Shown here one piece after another: positions 8,728 to 15,976 of a stretch of 64,000 bases of DNA. The notes beneath the pieces were generated by a model, which was not told the DNA's origin, ran no database searches, and was given only the letters and a program-made list of their open reading frames with translations. How positions within the stretch are numbered: position 1 is the first letter of the stretch; each line of letters begins with the position of its first letter. The stretch lies in the NCBI GenBank assembly GCA_017856115.1, contig JAFMFM010000004.1, forward strand, positions 1 to 64,000, given 5' to 3'. Position numbers and translations under genes: made by a program. Source of the stretch: Actinomycetota bacterium (GTDB taxonomy: Bacteria; Actinomycetota; Acidimicrobiia; Acidimicrobiales; Ilumatobacteraceae).

Positions 8728-8733
8728 AACCTA
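8728..8733 (-). promoter_or_regulatory. -10 hexamer of leaderless promoter (DUF4287-yciI)
   Basis: TAGGTT lies six bases before the GTG at 8721 with no Shine-Dalgarno, a leaderless arrangement. Confidence 0.5.
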
Positions 8734-10140
8734 CGAGGCGGCGCGAACGACACCGTCGGCAACGGCCGCAGCGGTCACCGCAGGAGCAACGCGTTCGACA
8801 ACTGATCGATCAAATACCGACGGCACGATGAAACTTGGTGACAATTGCTCGGCAGTAACGGATTCGGCGATGGCAATTGCCGCAGCAAGCTTCATCTTTT
8901 CCGTGATGGTGGTTGCCTGGGCATCGAGCGCTCCGCGGAATATTCCGGGGAAGGCCAGCACGTTGTTGATCTGATTTGGATAGTCGCTTCGACCGGTTGC
9001 CACCACTGCCGCCAGCCCGTCGATTTGTTCGGGTCGGATCTCCGGGTTCGGGTTGGCCATGGCAAACACGATCGGATCCTTGGCCATCCTGCGCACGTCG
9101 GACGCCGTGATGAGGTCGGGGCCGCTGAGACCAATGAACACGTCCGCACCTTCGAGCACCTCGGAGACCATCCCCATCTTGCGCGATGGATTGGTGTGCT
9201 CGCCGAACCACTGTTTGGCTGAGTTCACTCCCGTGCGGCCGGAGTACATCGCTCCTTCACGGTCGCAACCAACGATTTCACCAACACCGGCGTCCATCAG
9301 AATCTTGCCCACCGCCATGCCGGCGGCTCCGACCCCGAGAATCACCACACTGATGTCCTCGATCTTCTTGCCAGTGATCTTGAGGGCGTTCCACAGCGCA
9401 GCCAACGTGACCACTGCCGTGCCGTGTTGATCGTCGTGGAACACCGGGATATCGAGCGAGGCTCGAAGCCGCTCCTCGATCTCGAAACACTCGGGGGCCT
9501 TGATGTCCTCCAAGTTGATCCCACCGAACGTTGGGGCGATTCGCTGAACGAATTCCACCACCTCATCGGCGGTGCGCGCATTGATGCACACCGGAAAACC
9601 ATCGACGCCGCCGAACTCCTTGAACAACAGCGCCTTGCCCTCCATCACCGGCATCGCGGCCTCGGGGCCGATATCCCCCAGGCCCAACACGGCAGTGCCG
9701 TTGCTCACGATGGCCACCGTGTTCTTTCGAATGGTGTACTTGTGCGACAGGTTCTTGTCGTGCTCGATCGCGGTACAAATACGGGCGACTCCCGGCGTGT
9801 ACGCCATGGAGAGGTCTTCGCGGTCGTTCACCGGTGCACTCGTCGACGTGAAGATCTTCCCCGACTCGTGCATGCGGAACGTACGATCCCACCATCCGCG
9901 CAGGGTGACGGTCGACAAATCCTGCACCGCCTTCACCACCTGCTGCTGGTGCGCTTCGTCCCGGCAATGCACCACGAGCACGCGTCGCAACACCGGACCG
10001 CGAACGTCGAAACCGTCGAGTGCCCCGATGTTTCCGCCTGCCTCGCCGATTGCCGTGCAGAGTTGGCCGAGTGACCCGGGCACGTTGGACAACTCACAGT
10101 CCAGGCTGATGGAAAACGCCGCTGTGGGAAGCGTTGGCAT
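8731..10140 (-). CDS. NAD(P)-dependent malic enzyme with N-terminal ACT domain
   Basis: A 469-residue cytosolic enzyme that decarboxylates malate to pyruvate. Residues about 9-85 form an ACT domain ([18 protein letters not shown]), which points to amino-acid or other small-ligand control. The malic enzyme core follows. It includes [12 protein letters not shown], the [20 protein letters not shown] block with the catalytic lysine in [10 protein letters not shown], the metal-binding region CFEIEERL...FHDDQHGTA, and the dinucleotide fold [12 protein letters not shown]. The start is ATG 10140; upstream in-frame codons give an unrelated extension. A TAGCCT hexamer at 10151-10156 probably provides the -10. 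It is divergent from menB. Confidence 0.92.
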   Translation of the reverse strand: MPTLPTAAFSISLDCELSNVPGSLGQLCTAIGEAGGNIGALDGFDVRGPVLRRVLVVHCRDEAHQQQVVKAVQDLSTVTLRGWWDRTFRMHESGKIFTSTSAPVNDREDLSMAYTPGVARICTAIEHDKNLSHKYTIRKNTVAIVSNGTAVLGLGDIGPEAAMPVMEGKALLFKEFGGVDGFPVCINARTADEVVEFVQRIAPTFGGINLEDIKAPECFEIEERLRASLDIPVFHDDQHGTAVVTLAALWNALKITGKKIEDISVVILGVGAAGMAVGKILMDAGVGEIVGCDREGAMYSGRTGVNSAKQWFGEHTNPSRKMGMVSEVLEGADVFIGLSGPDLITASDVRRMAKDPIVFAMANPNPEIRPEQIDGLAAVVATGRSDYPNQINNVLAFPGIFRGALDAQATTITEKMKLAAAIAIAESVTAEQLSPSFIVPSVFDRSVVERVAPAVTAAAVADGVVRAAS

Positions 10141-10150
10141 AGGAGCACTC

Positions 10151-10156
10151 AGGCTA
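10151..10156 (-). promoter_or_regulatory. Candidate -10 of the malic enzyme gene
   Basis: TAGCCT ends ten bases before the ATG at 10140 in the 49-base divergent gap with menB. This would leave a leader of about three bases. Confidence 0.4.
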
Positions 10157-10189
10157 CGAGCGACCGTAAAGTGCTGACACACTGAAGGG

Positions 10190-11113
10190 GTGACTTCCCC
10201 GCAGGGCGACGCCGACATCTCCCCGCTGTTTCAGCCTGCGGAATGGAAACCGGTGTCGGGCTTCGCGTTCAGCGACATCACCTACCACCGCAGCGTGGAC
10301 TCCGGCACGGTGCGCGTCGCGTTCAACCGACCGGAGGTTCGCAACGCATTCCGCCCTCGAACGGTGGACGAACTCTTTACCGCACTCGACCACGCCCGCC
10401 AAACCCCCGATGTCGGGTGCGTACTGCTCACGGGCAATGGTCCGTCCCCGAAGGACGGTGGCTGGGCGTTCTGCAGTGGTGGCGACCAGCGCATTCGCGG
10501 CAAGGATGGCTACAAGTACGCCGAAGGCGATGACGAGTCCACCATCAACACGGCCCGTACCGGACGTCTGCACATCCTGGAAGTGCAGCGGCTGATTCGG
10601 TTCATGCCCAAGGTGGTCATCTGCGTGGTCCCCGGTTGGGCCGTCGGCGGTGGACACAGCCTGCACGTGGTGTGCGACCTCACCATCGCCAGCCGGCAAC
10701 ATGCAAAGTTCAAACAAACCGACGCCGATGTCGCCAGTTTCGACGGTGGCTACGGATCGGCGTACCTCGCCCGACAGGTCGGACAAAAGTTCGCGCGCGA
10801 GATCTTCTTTCTCGGGCGCGACTACTCCGCGGAAGAAGCACACCGTATGGGCATGGTGAACGCCGTCGTCGACCACGATCATCTCGAGGTGGCGGCCCTG
10901 GAGTGGGCACGAGAGATCAACGCCAAGAGCCCAACCGCCCAACGCATGTTGAAGTTCGCCTTCAATCTCATCGACGATGGCCTGGTCGGACAGCAACTGT
11001 TCGCCGGCGAGGCGACCCGACTCGCCTACATGACCGACGAGGCACAGGAAGGTCGCGATGCCTTCCTGCAGAAGCGCGAACCGGACTGGTCTGATTTCCC
11101 CTGGCACTTCTAG
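10190..11113 (+). CDS. menB: 1,4-dihydroxy-2-naphthoyl-CoA synthase
   Basis: A 307-residue crotonase-fold enzyme of menaquinone synthesis that cyclises o-succinylbenzoyl-CoA. MenB-specific features include the long acidic insert after the oxyanion segment (CSGGDQRIRGKDGYKYAEGD), the VPGWAVGGGHSLHVVCDLTIAS helix, the QTDADVASFDGGYGSAYLAR active-site region with the catalytic Asp-Ser area, and a C-terminal tail ending in FPWHF that caps the neighbouring subunit. The start is GTG 10190 after a near-adjacent GAAGGG. TAAAGT at 10167-10172 may be its -10. The gene implies a menaquinone-based respiratory chain. Confidence 0.95.
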   Translation: MTSPQGDADISPLFQPAEWKPVSGFAFSDITYHRSVDSGTVRVAFNRPEVRNAFRPRTVDELFTALDHARQTPDVGCVLLTGNGPSPKDGGWAFCSGGDQRIRGKDGYKYAEGDDESTINTARTGRLHILEVQRLIRFMPKVVICVVPGWAVGGGHSLHVVCDLTIASRQHAKFKQTDADVASFDGGYGSAYLARQVGQKFAREIFFLGRDYSAEEAHRMGMVNAVVDHDHLEVAALEWAREINAKSPTAQRMLKFAFNLIDDGLVGQQLFAGEATRLAYMTDEAQEGRDAFLQKREPDWSDFPWHF

Positions 11114-11172
11114 AGATCACCGACCTCCACGATCCACGGCTCGATCCGTTTCGCTTCCGCGAACGGCGACTG

Positions 11173-11898
11173 ATGGGCGTGATCCAGCGTCGCAACGGCG
11201 GTCCGCTCTTCATCGCCGAGGGCGACCTGGTCACCGAGCGCGCACTCGCCGCCGGGTGCGAACCCGTCGCCGTCTTGTGCAGCGAAAAGGGCGCGCGCCG
11301 GCTCGCGGAGTTCGCGCCGGACTACGAGCGCTATTCGTTCTTTGCCACGGAGGAACTACGCCGCAACGTCACCGGCCTTGGCGTGCCACTCGAGGTGATC
11401 TCGCTGTTCAAGCGACCCGAGCCCCGCGACGCCGACGACCTCCTACGTAGATTCCAATTCGGGGTGCTTGCCGACAACGTGGACAACCCCGTCAACGTCG
11501 GCTCGATCGCCCGAAACATGGCGGCCATGGGCTGGGATGCGATGTTCCTCGACAACAACAGCGCCGATCCACTCGCCCGCCGTGCCCTGCGCGTGTCGAT
11601 GGGCAATGCATTTCACGTGCCGCACGCACGGATCGCCGACACCGCTGAATTCGTTCGCACTGCCGCGGCGGCCGGTGTCGCCACCATCGCGCTAACACCG
11701 GGTGACGACGCGACGCCGTTGCGCAACGTGCACCTGCACGACCAGCGACGGCTCGTGGTGTTGGGTTCGGAGCGAGACGGACTGTCCGACGACGTGCTCG
11801 ATGCCTGCACAATGCGCGTGCGCATCGAGATGCAGGAGGGAATCGACTCGCTCAATGTCGCCGCGGCAAGTGCAATTGCTTGCTACACGCTGCGGTAA
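11173..11898 (+). CDS. SpoU/TrmH family RNA 2'-O-methyltransferase (N-terminus likely extends upstream)
   Basis: From ATG 11173 the protein has 241 residues. It contains the SpoU substrate-binding domain (LFIAEGDLVTERALAAG) and the SPOUT trefoil-knot motifs GSIARNMAAMG, VLGSERDGLSDDV and IEMQEGIDSLNVAAA, which bind SAM. The target RNA (23S or tRNA) is not decidable. The frame stays open upstream to a TGA at 11092-11094 and encodes EITDLHDPRLDPFRFRERRL. This looks like the usual N-terminus of actinobacterial SpoU proteins, yet no ATG, GTG or TTG precedes it. CTG 11101, inside the menB end, is the only near-standard start. Confidence 0.9.
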   Translation: MGVIQRRNGGPLFIAEGDLVTERALAAGCEPVAVLCSEKGARRLAEFAPDYERYSFFATEELRRNVTGLGVPLEVISLFKRPEPRDADDLLRRFQFGVLADNVDNPVNVGSIARNMAAMGWDAMFLDNNSADPLARRALRVSMGNAFHVPHARIADTAEFVRTAAAAGVATIALTPGDDATPLRNVHLHDQRRLVVLGSERDGLSDDVLDACTMRVRIEMQEGIDSLNVAAASAIACYTLR

Positions 11899-11916
11899 GC
11901 GTCGGCGACACCGTGC

Positions 11917-11934
11917 GGCCGGCGTCGACCGGCC
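11917..11934. terminator. Bidirectional hairpin between the SpoU gene and glbO
   Basis: GGCCGG-CGTCGA-CCGGCC is a perfect 6-bp GC stem in the 35-base gap between two convergent stops. It could serve both strands; there is no T-run. Confidence 0.5.
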
Positions 11935-12380
11935 TAAACGTTGCGTAAGTGGTCGGCTGCGCGCACGAAGTAGTCGCGCATCTCCCCCACGAGTTCCGTC
12001 GCCGACGCCCGGCGTACGGCGTCGTCCCCGCGCCATGCTGCAACCGCAACCTCGAGGGCGGTGTTCATATGTTTGAGCCAACGATCACGCATCGAGTCGT
12101 CGATGGGAAACGTTGCGTGACGCATCCGCAAGCGCGGATGACCCCGTTCGTCGGAATAGTCGGTCGGACCACCCCAATACTGCGCCAGGAACAACGCCAA
12201 GCGACGTTGTGCACCGGTCAGATCATCGGGCTGCGGATACAACGCCAGCAGTACCGGATCCGTGCGCACGCCCACGTAGAACTCCGCGGCCAAACGCTCG
12301 AAGAATGCGAGCCCGCCGACGCGCTCGAACAGTGTTGCGGCAACGTTTTGCGACGCCGGACTCGACGCGTCGGTGTTCAC
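11934..12380 (-). CDS. glbO: Group II truncated haemoglobin
   Basis: A 148-residue 2-on-2 globin. Signatures include GGLAFFERLAAEFY near the B/C helices and QYWGGPTDYSDERGHPRLRMRH, in which the HPRLRMRH stretch carries the proximal F8 histidine region of trHbO. The start is GTG 12380, whose bases overlap the preceding enoyl-CoA hydratase stop as GTGA; a further ATG at 12401 would extend it by seven residues. Group II proteins bind O2, NO or peroxide and are tied to oxidative or nitrosative protection and to respiration. It probably shares a transcript with the upstream hydratase. Confidence 0.92.
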   Translation of the reverse strand: MNTDASSPASQNVAATLFERVGGLAFFERLAAEFYVGVRTDPVLLALYPQPDDLTGAQRRLALFLAQYWGGPTDYSDERGHPRLRMRHATFPIDDSMRDRWLKHMNTALEVAVAAWRGDDAVRRASATELVGEMRDYFVRAADHLRNV

Positions 12381-13240
12381 GAAAACTGCGGATCTTCCCA
12401 CTCGGGAAAGATGTCGGGTAGCGCATCGACCACCGAGTCGCTGAATCGCGCCGGTCGCTTCTCCAGGAAACTGGTGACGCCTTCATGGGCGTCCGCACTC
12501 CGACCTCGCATCTGAATGCCGCGCGAATCGGCGCGATGGGCATCCATCGGATGCGATGCTCCGAGCATTCGCCACAACATCTGACGCGACAGCGCCACCG
12601 ACACACCCGAGGTATTGTCGGCGATCTCGCGCGCCAACGACCGTGCCGCGGCTAATAGCTCGTCTGGTGCATGAACCGAGCGCACGAGTCCTCCGGCCAG
12701 GGCTTCCTGCGCCGGGAGGATGCGCCCGGTGTACACCCACTCGGCCGCCCGAGAAATTCCAACGACACGCGGCAGGAACCACGACGAGCAGGCTTCGGGC
12801 ACGATGCCTCGTCGCGTGAACACGAAACCGATGCGCGCCGAGTCCGACGCGAGGCGAACGTCCATCGGCAGGGTCATGGTGGCACCGATGCCCACGGCCG
12901 CCCCGTTGATCGCCGCGATCACCGGCTTCTTGCACGCAAAGATCCGAAGCGTCACTTGCCCGCCACCATCGCGTCGAACGTGCTCGTCGCTAGGGCTCGA
13001 CCAATCGCCGTCGTCGAAGGTTCGCGCCCCACTCGACAAATCGGCACCTGCGCAGAACGCCTTGCCCTCCCCCGTAACGATGACCGCACGAACGGCGTCG
13101 TCGGCATCGATGATGTCGAACACCTCCAACAACTCGCGCATCATCACACCCGTGAAGGCGTTCATCTTCTCGGGCCGATGCAACGTGATGGTGGCGATCG
13201 ACTCGCTCACCTCGTAACGAATCTGCGAGAACTCGGGCAT
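12377..13240 (-). CDS. Enoyl-CoA hydratase/isomerase family protein
   Basis: A 287-residue crotonase-superfamily enzyme. The oxyanion-hole regions are KAFCAGADLSSGA and KPVIAAINGAAVGIGATMTL, and MDVRLASDSARIGFVFTRRGIVPEACSSW gives the catalytic segment with Glu in GIVPEA. The start is ATG 13240; the ORF runs 30 codons further upstream but with non-conserved sequence. The terminal FLEKRPARFSD matches the crotonase C-terminus. The substrate is likely an acyl-CoA; no pathway neighbours narrow it. A TAGACA element seven bases upstream is a weak -10. Confidence 0.9.
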   Translation of the reverse strand: MPEFSQIRYEVSESIATITLHRPEKMNAFTGVMMRELLEVFDIIDADDAVRAVIVTGEGKAFCAGADLSSGARTFDDGDWSSPSDEHVRRDGGGQVTLRIFACKKPVIAAINGAAVGIGATMTLPMDVRLASDSARIGFVFTRRGIVPEACSSWFLPRVVGISRAAEWVYTGRILPAQEALAGGLVRSVHAPDELLAAARSLAREIADNTSGVSVALSRQMLWRMLGASHPMDAHRADSRGIQMRGRSADAHEGVTSFLEKRPARFSDSVVDALPDIFPEWEDPQFS

Positions 13241-13271
13241 GACCACGTGTCTATCAGCCTCGGCCGCGCAA

Positions 13272-14177
13272 CTACACGTCGAGGAATCGCGACGCAGCGA
13301 TCGCCGAACCAATCGCGCCGATGGCCGCACCGAGCACCAAGAGCACCAACATCACGCCCGAGAGGTAACCCCCCGGAACGACGAGGCTCGAGATTCCGGT
13401 GCCTGGCTTGAACGCCGCAACTCCGCCGGACCACGCGCTGTTCAGCGCCCACACGCCGGCACACGACACCACGCCGCCGATCAGTCCCTGCAGCAAACCC
13501 TCGAGCATGAACGGAATCCGGATGAACCAATTGGTTGCCCCCACCAACTTCATCACTTCGATCTCCCTGCGGCGCGCGAACATCGCCGTGCGAATGGTGT
13601 TCCAAATCAACCCCACCGCAACCGCGAGCAGCACCAACGACATGATGAGCGTGACGTTGCGCACGAATCCGGACAGCGTTGAGATGACCTCGAATTCGTC
13701 CTCGGCCAATGCCACCGCCTCGACTCCGGGCAACGTTCGGTACTGGTCGGCCAGACTTCGCACCAAGTCCGTGTCCTGCGTGATTGGAACCACCTTGAAC
13801 TGCGTGGGAATGGATTCCGGGGTCAACAAACTGAGCGTCACCGGATCCCCCACGAAGATTCGCTGTGCTTCGGCATAGCTCTCGGCCTTGTCCAGGTAGC
13901 GGAGCTTGTCGACGTCGATCACGCTGGGGGCCGCGCGCAGCGTGCCGTCGATCAGGGCAACCTGCTCGGGCGATGCATCGCTTCGAACGAACACGATCAT
14001 CGCTACGTCGCCACGCCACTGCACCAGCAGGTTTTCGAACGCGCGCTGAATGAGGAACGTCGCACCGACGAGCAACAGGGCAATCGCCGACGTGAGTACC
14101 GCCGCCAGGGTGAGCGTGAGATTGCGGCGGAAACTCGCCCACGTTTCTCGCAGTGCGTATTCGATGCGGGCGAGCAT
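13272..14177 (-). CDS. ftsX: Cell division ABC transporter permease FtsX
   Basis: A 301-residue membrane protein with the FtsX topology: one helix near residues 20-45, a periplasmic/extracellular domain to about 170, then three more helices. The domain holds the SPEQV and DKAESYAEAQRIF segments, typical of the region that activates peptidoglycan hydrolases. ARRREIEVMKLVGATNWFIRIPFMLEG is the FtsX/MacB-like coupling region that contacts the ATPase. ATG 14177 overlaps the ftsE stop by one base (TAATG), which indicates translational coupling. Confidence 0.95.
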   Translation of the reverse strand: MLARIEYALRETWASFRRNLTLTLAAVLTSAIALLLVGATFLIQRAFENLLVQWRGDVAMIVFVRSDASPEQVALIDGTLRAAPSVIDVDKLRYLDKAESYAEAQRIFVGDPVTLSLLTPESIPTQFKVVPITQDTDLVRSLADQYRTLPGVEAVALAEDEFEVISTLSGFVRNVTLIMSLVLLAVAVGLIWNTIRTAMFARRREIEVMKLVGATNWFIRIPFMLEGLLQGLIGGVVSCAGVWALNSAWSGGVAAFKPGTGISSLVVPGGYLSGVMLVLLVLGAAIGAIGSAIAASRFLDV

Positions 14178-14854
14178 TATTCGTACACTCCCCGCTCTTG
14201 GTCGCGCACGACGAGACCACGATCCAGTTGGATCACCCGTCGACGCATGGCATTGACCACCCGGTGGTCGTGCGTCGCCATCACGACGGTGGTACCCGTC
14301 TCGTTGATCTCCTGCAACAACGACATGATGCCCTCGCTGGTTGCCGGGTCGAGGTTGCCGGTGGGTTCGTCGGCAAGCATGATGAGCGGGCGGTTCACGA
14401 ACGCCCGTGCGATCGACACGCGTTGCTGTTCGCCACCCGAGAGTTGATTGGGGAATCGCTCGCTCTTGTCGGCGAGCCCCACGAGTTCGAGCACGAACGG
14501 CACCTGCTCACGAATCACGTGGCGCGGCTTGCCGATGACCTCCAACGCGAACGCCACGTTCTCGAACACCGTTTTGTTGAGGAGCAACTTGTAGTCCTGG
14601 AAGATGTTGCCCAACGAACGCCGCAGGTACGGTACCCGCGAGGGTGGCATCTCGCATACGTTTCGTCCGGCTACCCACACGTCACCCTGCGTGGCGACTT
14701 CCTCCCTGCTCATCAGTCGTAACAGCGTGGACTTTCCGGACCCGGACGGGCCGACCAGGAACACGAAATCGCCCTTGGCCACGTCGAACGACACGTCGTC
14801 CACGGCGAGCGTGTCGTGCCCGTAGATCTTGGTGACGCCGTCGAGTTTGATCAT
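14177..14854 (-). CDS. ftsE: Cell division ATP-binding protein FtsE
   Basis: The 225-residue ABC ATPase has Walker A GPSGSGKS (35-42), signature LSGGEQQR (138-145) and Walker B LIMLADEP (157-164) followed by the D-loop and the H-loop in MATHDHRVV. FtsE pairs with FtsX to transmit ATP-driven signals to cell-wall hydrolases at the septum. ATG 14854 overlaps the prfB stop by one base. The prfB-ftsE-ftsX order is common in actinobacteria. Confidence 0.96.
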   Translation of the reverse strand: MIKLDGVTKIYGHDTLAVDDVSFDVAKGDFVFLVGPSGSGKSTLLRLMSREEVATQGDVWVAGRNVCEMPPSRVPYLRRSLGNIFQDYKLLLNKTVFENVAFALEVIGKPRHVIREQVPFVLELVGLADKSERFPNQLSGGEQQRVSIARAFVNRPLIMLADEPTGNLDPATSEGIMSLLQEINETGTTVVMATHDHRVVNAMRRRVIQLDRGLVVRDQERGVYE

Positions 14855-15957
14855 TACCGACCGGCCTCGGTGCGACGCCAGCGCAAGTAGCCCTCCATGA
14901 ACTCATCCAGGTCGCCGTCGAGCACTGCGGTGACATTACCCGACTCCACATCGGTGCGGAGATCCTTCACCATTTGGTACGGCTGCAACACGTAGGAGCG
15001 AATCTGGGTACCCCAACCAACCGTTGCCTGCTTGCCGGCGATGCGCGCCAGTTCCGCCTCGCGTTCCTCGATGATGCGAGCCGCCACCATCGTCTTCAAC
15101 TTCTTCAACGCGTTCTCGCGGTTCTGCAACTGGCTGCGTTCCTGCTGCGACGCCGCAACGAGTCCCGTCGGACGGTGAATGAGGCGAACCGCCGACGAGG
15201 TCTTGTTCACGTGCTGACCGCCGGCACCCGATGCTCGGTACACCTCCATGTCGATGTCGGCGTCGTTGATCTCCACGTCCACTTCCTTCAGTACCGGCCA
15301 AACCTGCACGGTGGCGAAGCTCGTCTGGCGACGACCTTGGTTGTCGAACGGACTGATGCGCACGAGCCGGTGGGTACCGCGCTCACTCGTGAGGAGTCCG
15401 TAGGCGAATCGGCCCCGCACTGTGAAGTCGGCCGACAGGATGCCGGCTTCGGTGCCGTCGGAGACGTCGCCCATCTCCACCGAGAAATTCCTGCGCTCCG
15501 CCCAACGCGTGTACATGCGCAACAACATCGCGCTCCAGTCCTGGGCGTCGATGCCGCCGTCCTTGGCGTTGATCTGGACGATGGCATCGGTTTCGTCGTG
15601 CTCACCGATGAAGAGACTGCGCAGTTCCACCTCGTCGAGTGCCGCCCGCGCACGCACGAGACCTTCTTCGATTTCCGGCTCCTGCGAGGCGTCGTCGGCC
15701 TCGCGAGCCATCTCGTGCAGCACCTGCACGTCGTCGAGCGTGCGAGCGATGCGATCGAACTCGGTGAGGTCGCCCTTCAGCGCGGCGTACTCGGCATTCA
15801 CGCGCTTGGCGTGATCCTGGTCGTTCCACAAATCCGGCTTTGCCACCTCGACCTCGAGCTCCACCAGTCGCTCGCGCAACTGGTCGATCTTCAGGTACGC
15901 CTTGGCCTCGGAAACGCGACGGGCAACCTCGGAGATGTCGGTCGTGAAATCACGCAT
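14854..15957 (-). CDS. prfB: Peptide chain release factor 2
   Basis: A 367-residue class I release factor. The SPF tripeptide (residues 202-204, in VRISPFDNQG) marks RF2 recognition of UGA/UAA, and GGQ (246-248, in SGAGGQHVNKT) is the peptidyl-tRNA hydrolysis motif. The start at ATG 15957 gives MRDFTTDISEV; the open frame upstream is compositionally unlike RF2. The reading frame is continuous, so the autoregulatory UGA frameshift known from many RF2 genes is absent. It lies 19 bases downstream of secA. Confidence 0.96.
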   Translation of the reverse strand: MRDFTTDISEVARRVSEAKAYLKIDQLRERLVELEVEVAKPDLWNDQDHAKRVNAEYAALKGDLTEFDRIARTLDDVQVLHEMAREADDASQEPEIEEGLVRARAALDEVELRSLFIGEHDETDAIVQINAKDGGIDAQDWSAMLLRMYTRWAERRNFSVEMGDVSDGTEAGILSADFTVRGRFAYGLLTSERGTHRLVRISPFDNQGRRQTSFATVQVWPVLKEVDVEINDADIDMEVYRASGAGGQHVNKTSSAVRLIHRPTGLVAASQQERSQLQNRENALKKLKTMVAARIIEEREAELARIAGKQATVGWGTQIRSYVLQPYQMVKDLRTDVESGNVTAVLDGDLDEFMEGYLRWRRTEAGR

Positions 15958-15976
15958 GGGTTGCCGCCGTGACGGC

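Noticed and set aside
13207-14220. A 337-codon minus-strand ORF overlapping ftsX
   Set aside because: It is in a different frame from the clear FtsX sequence and has no motifs of its own.
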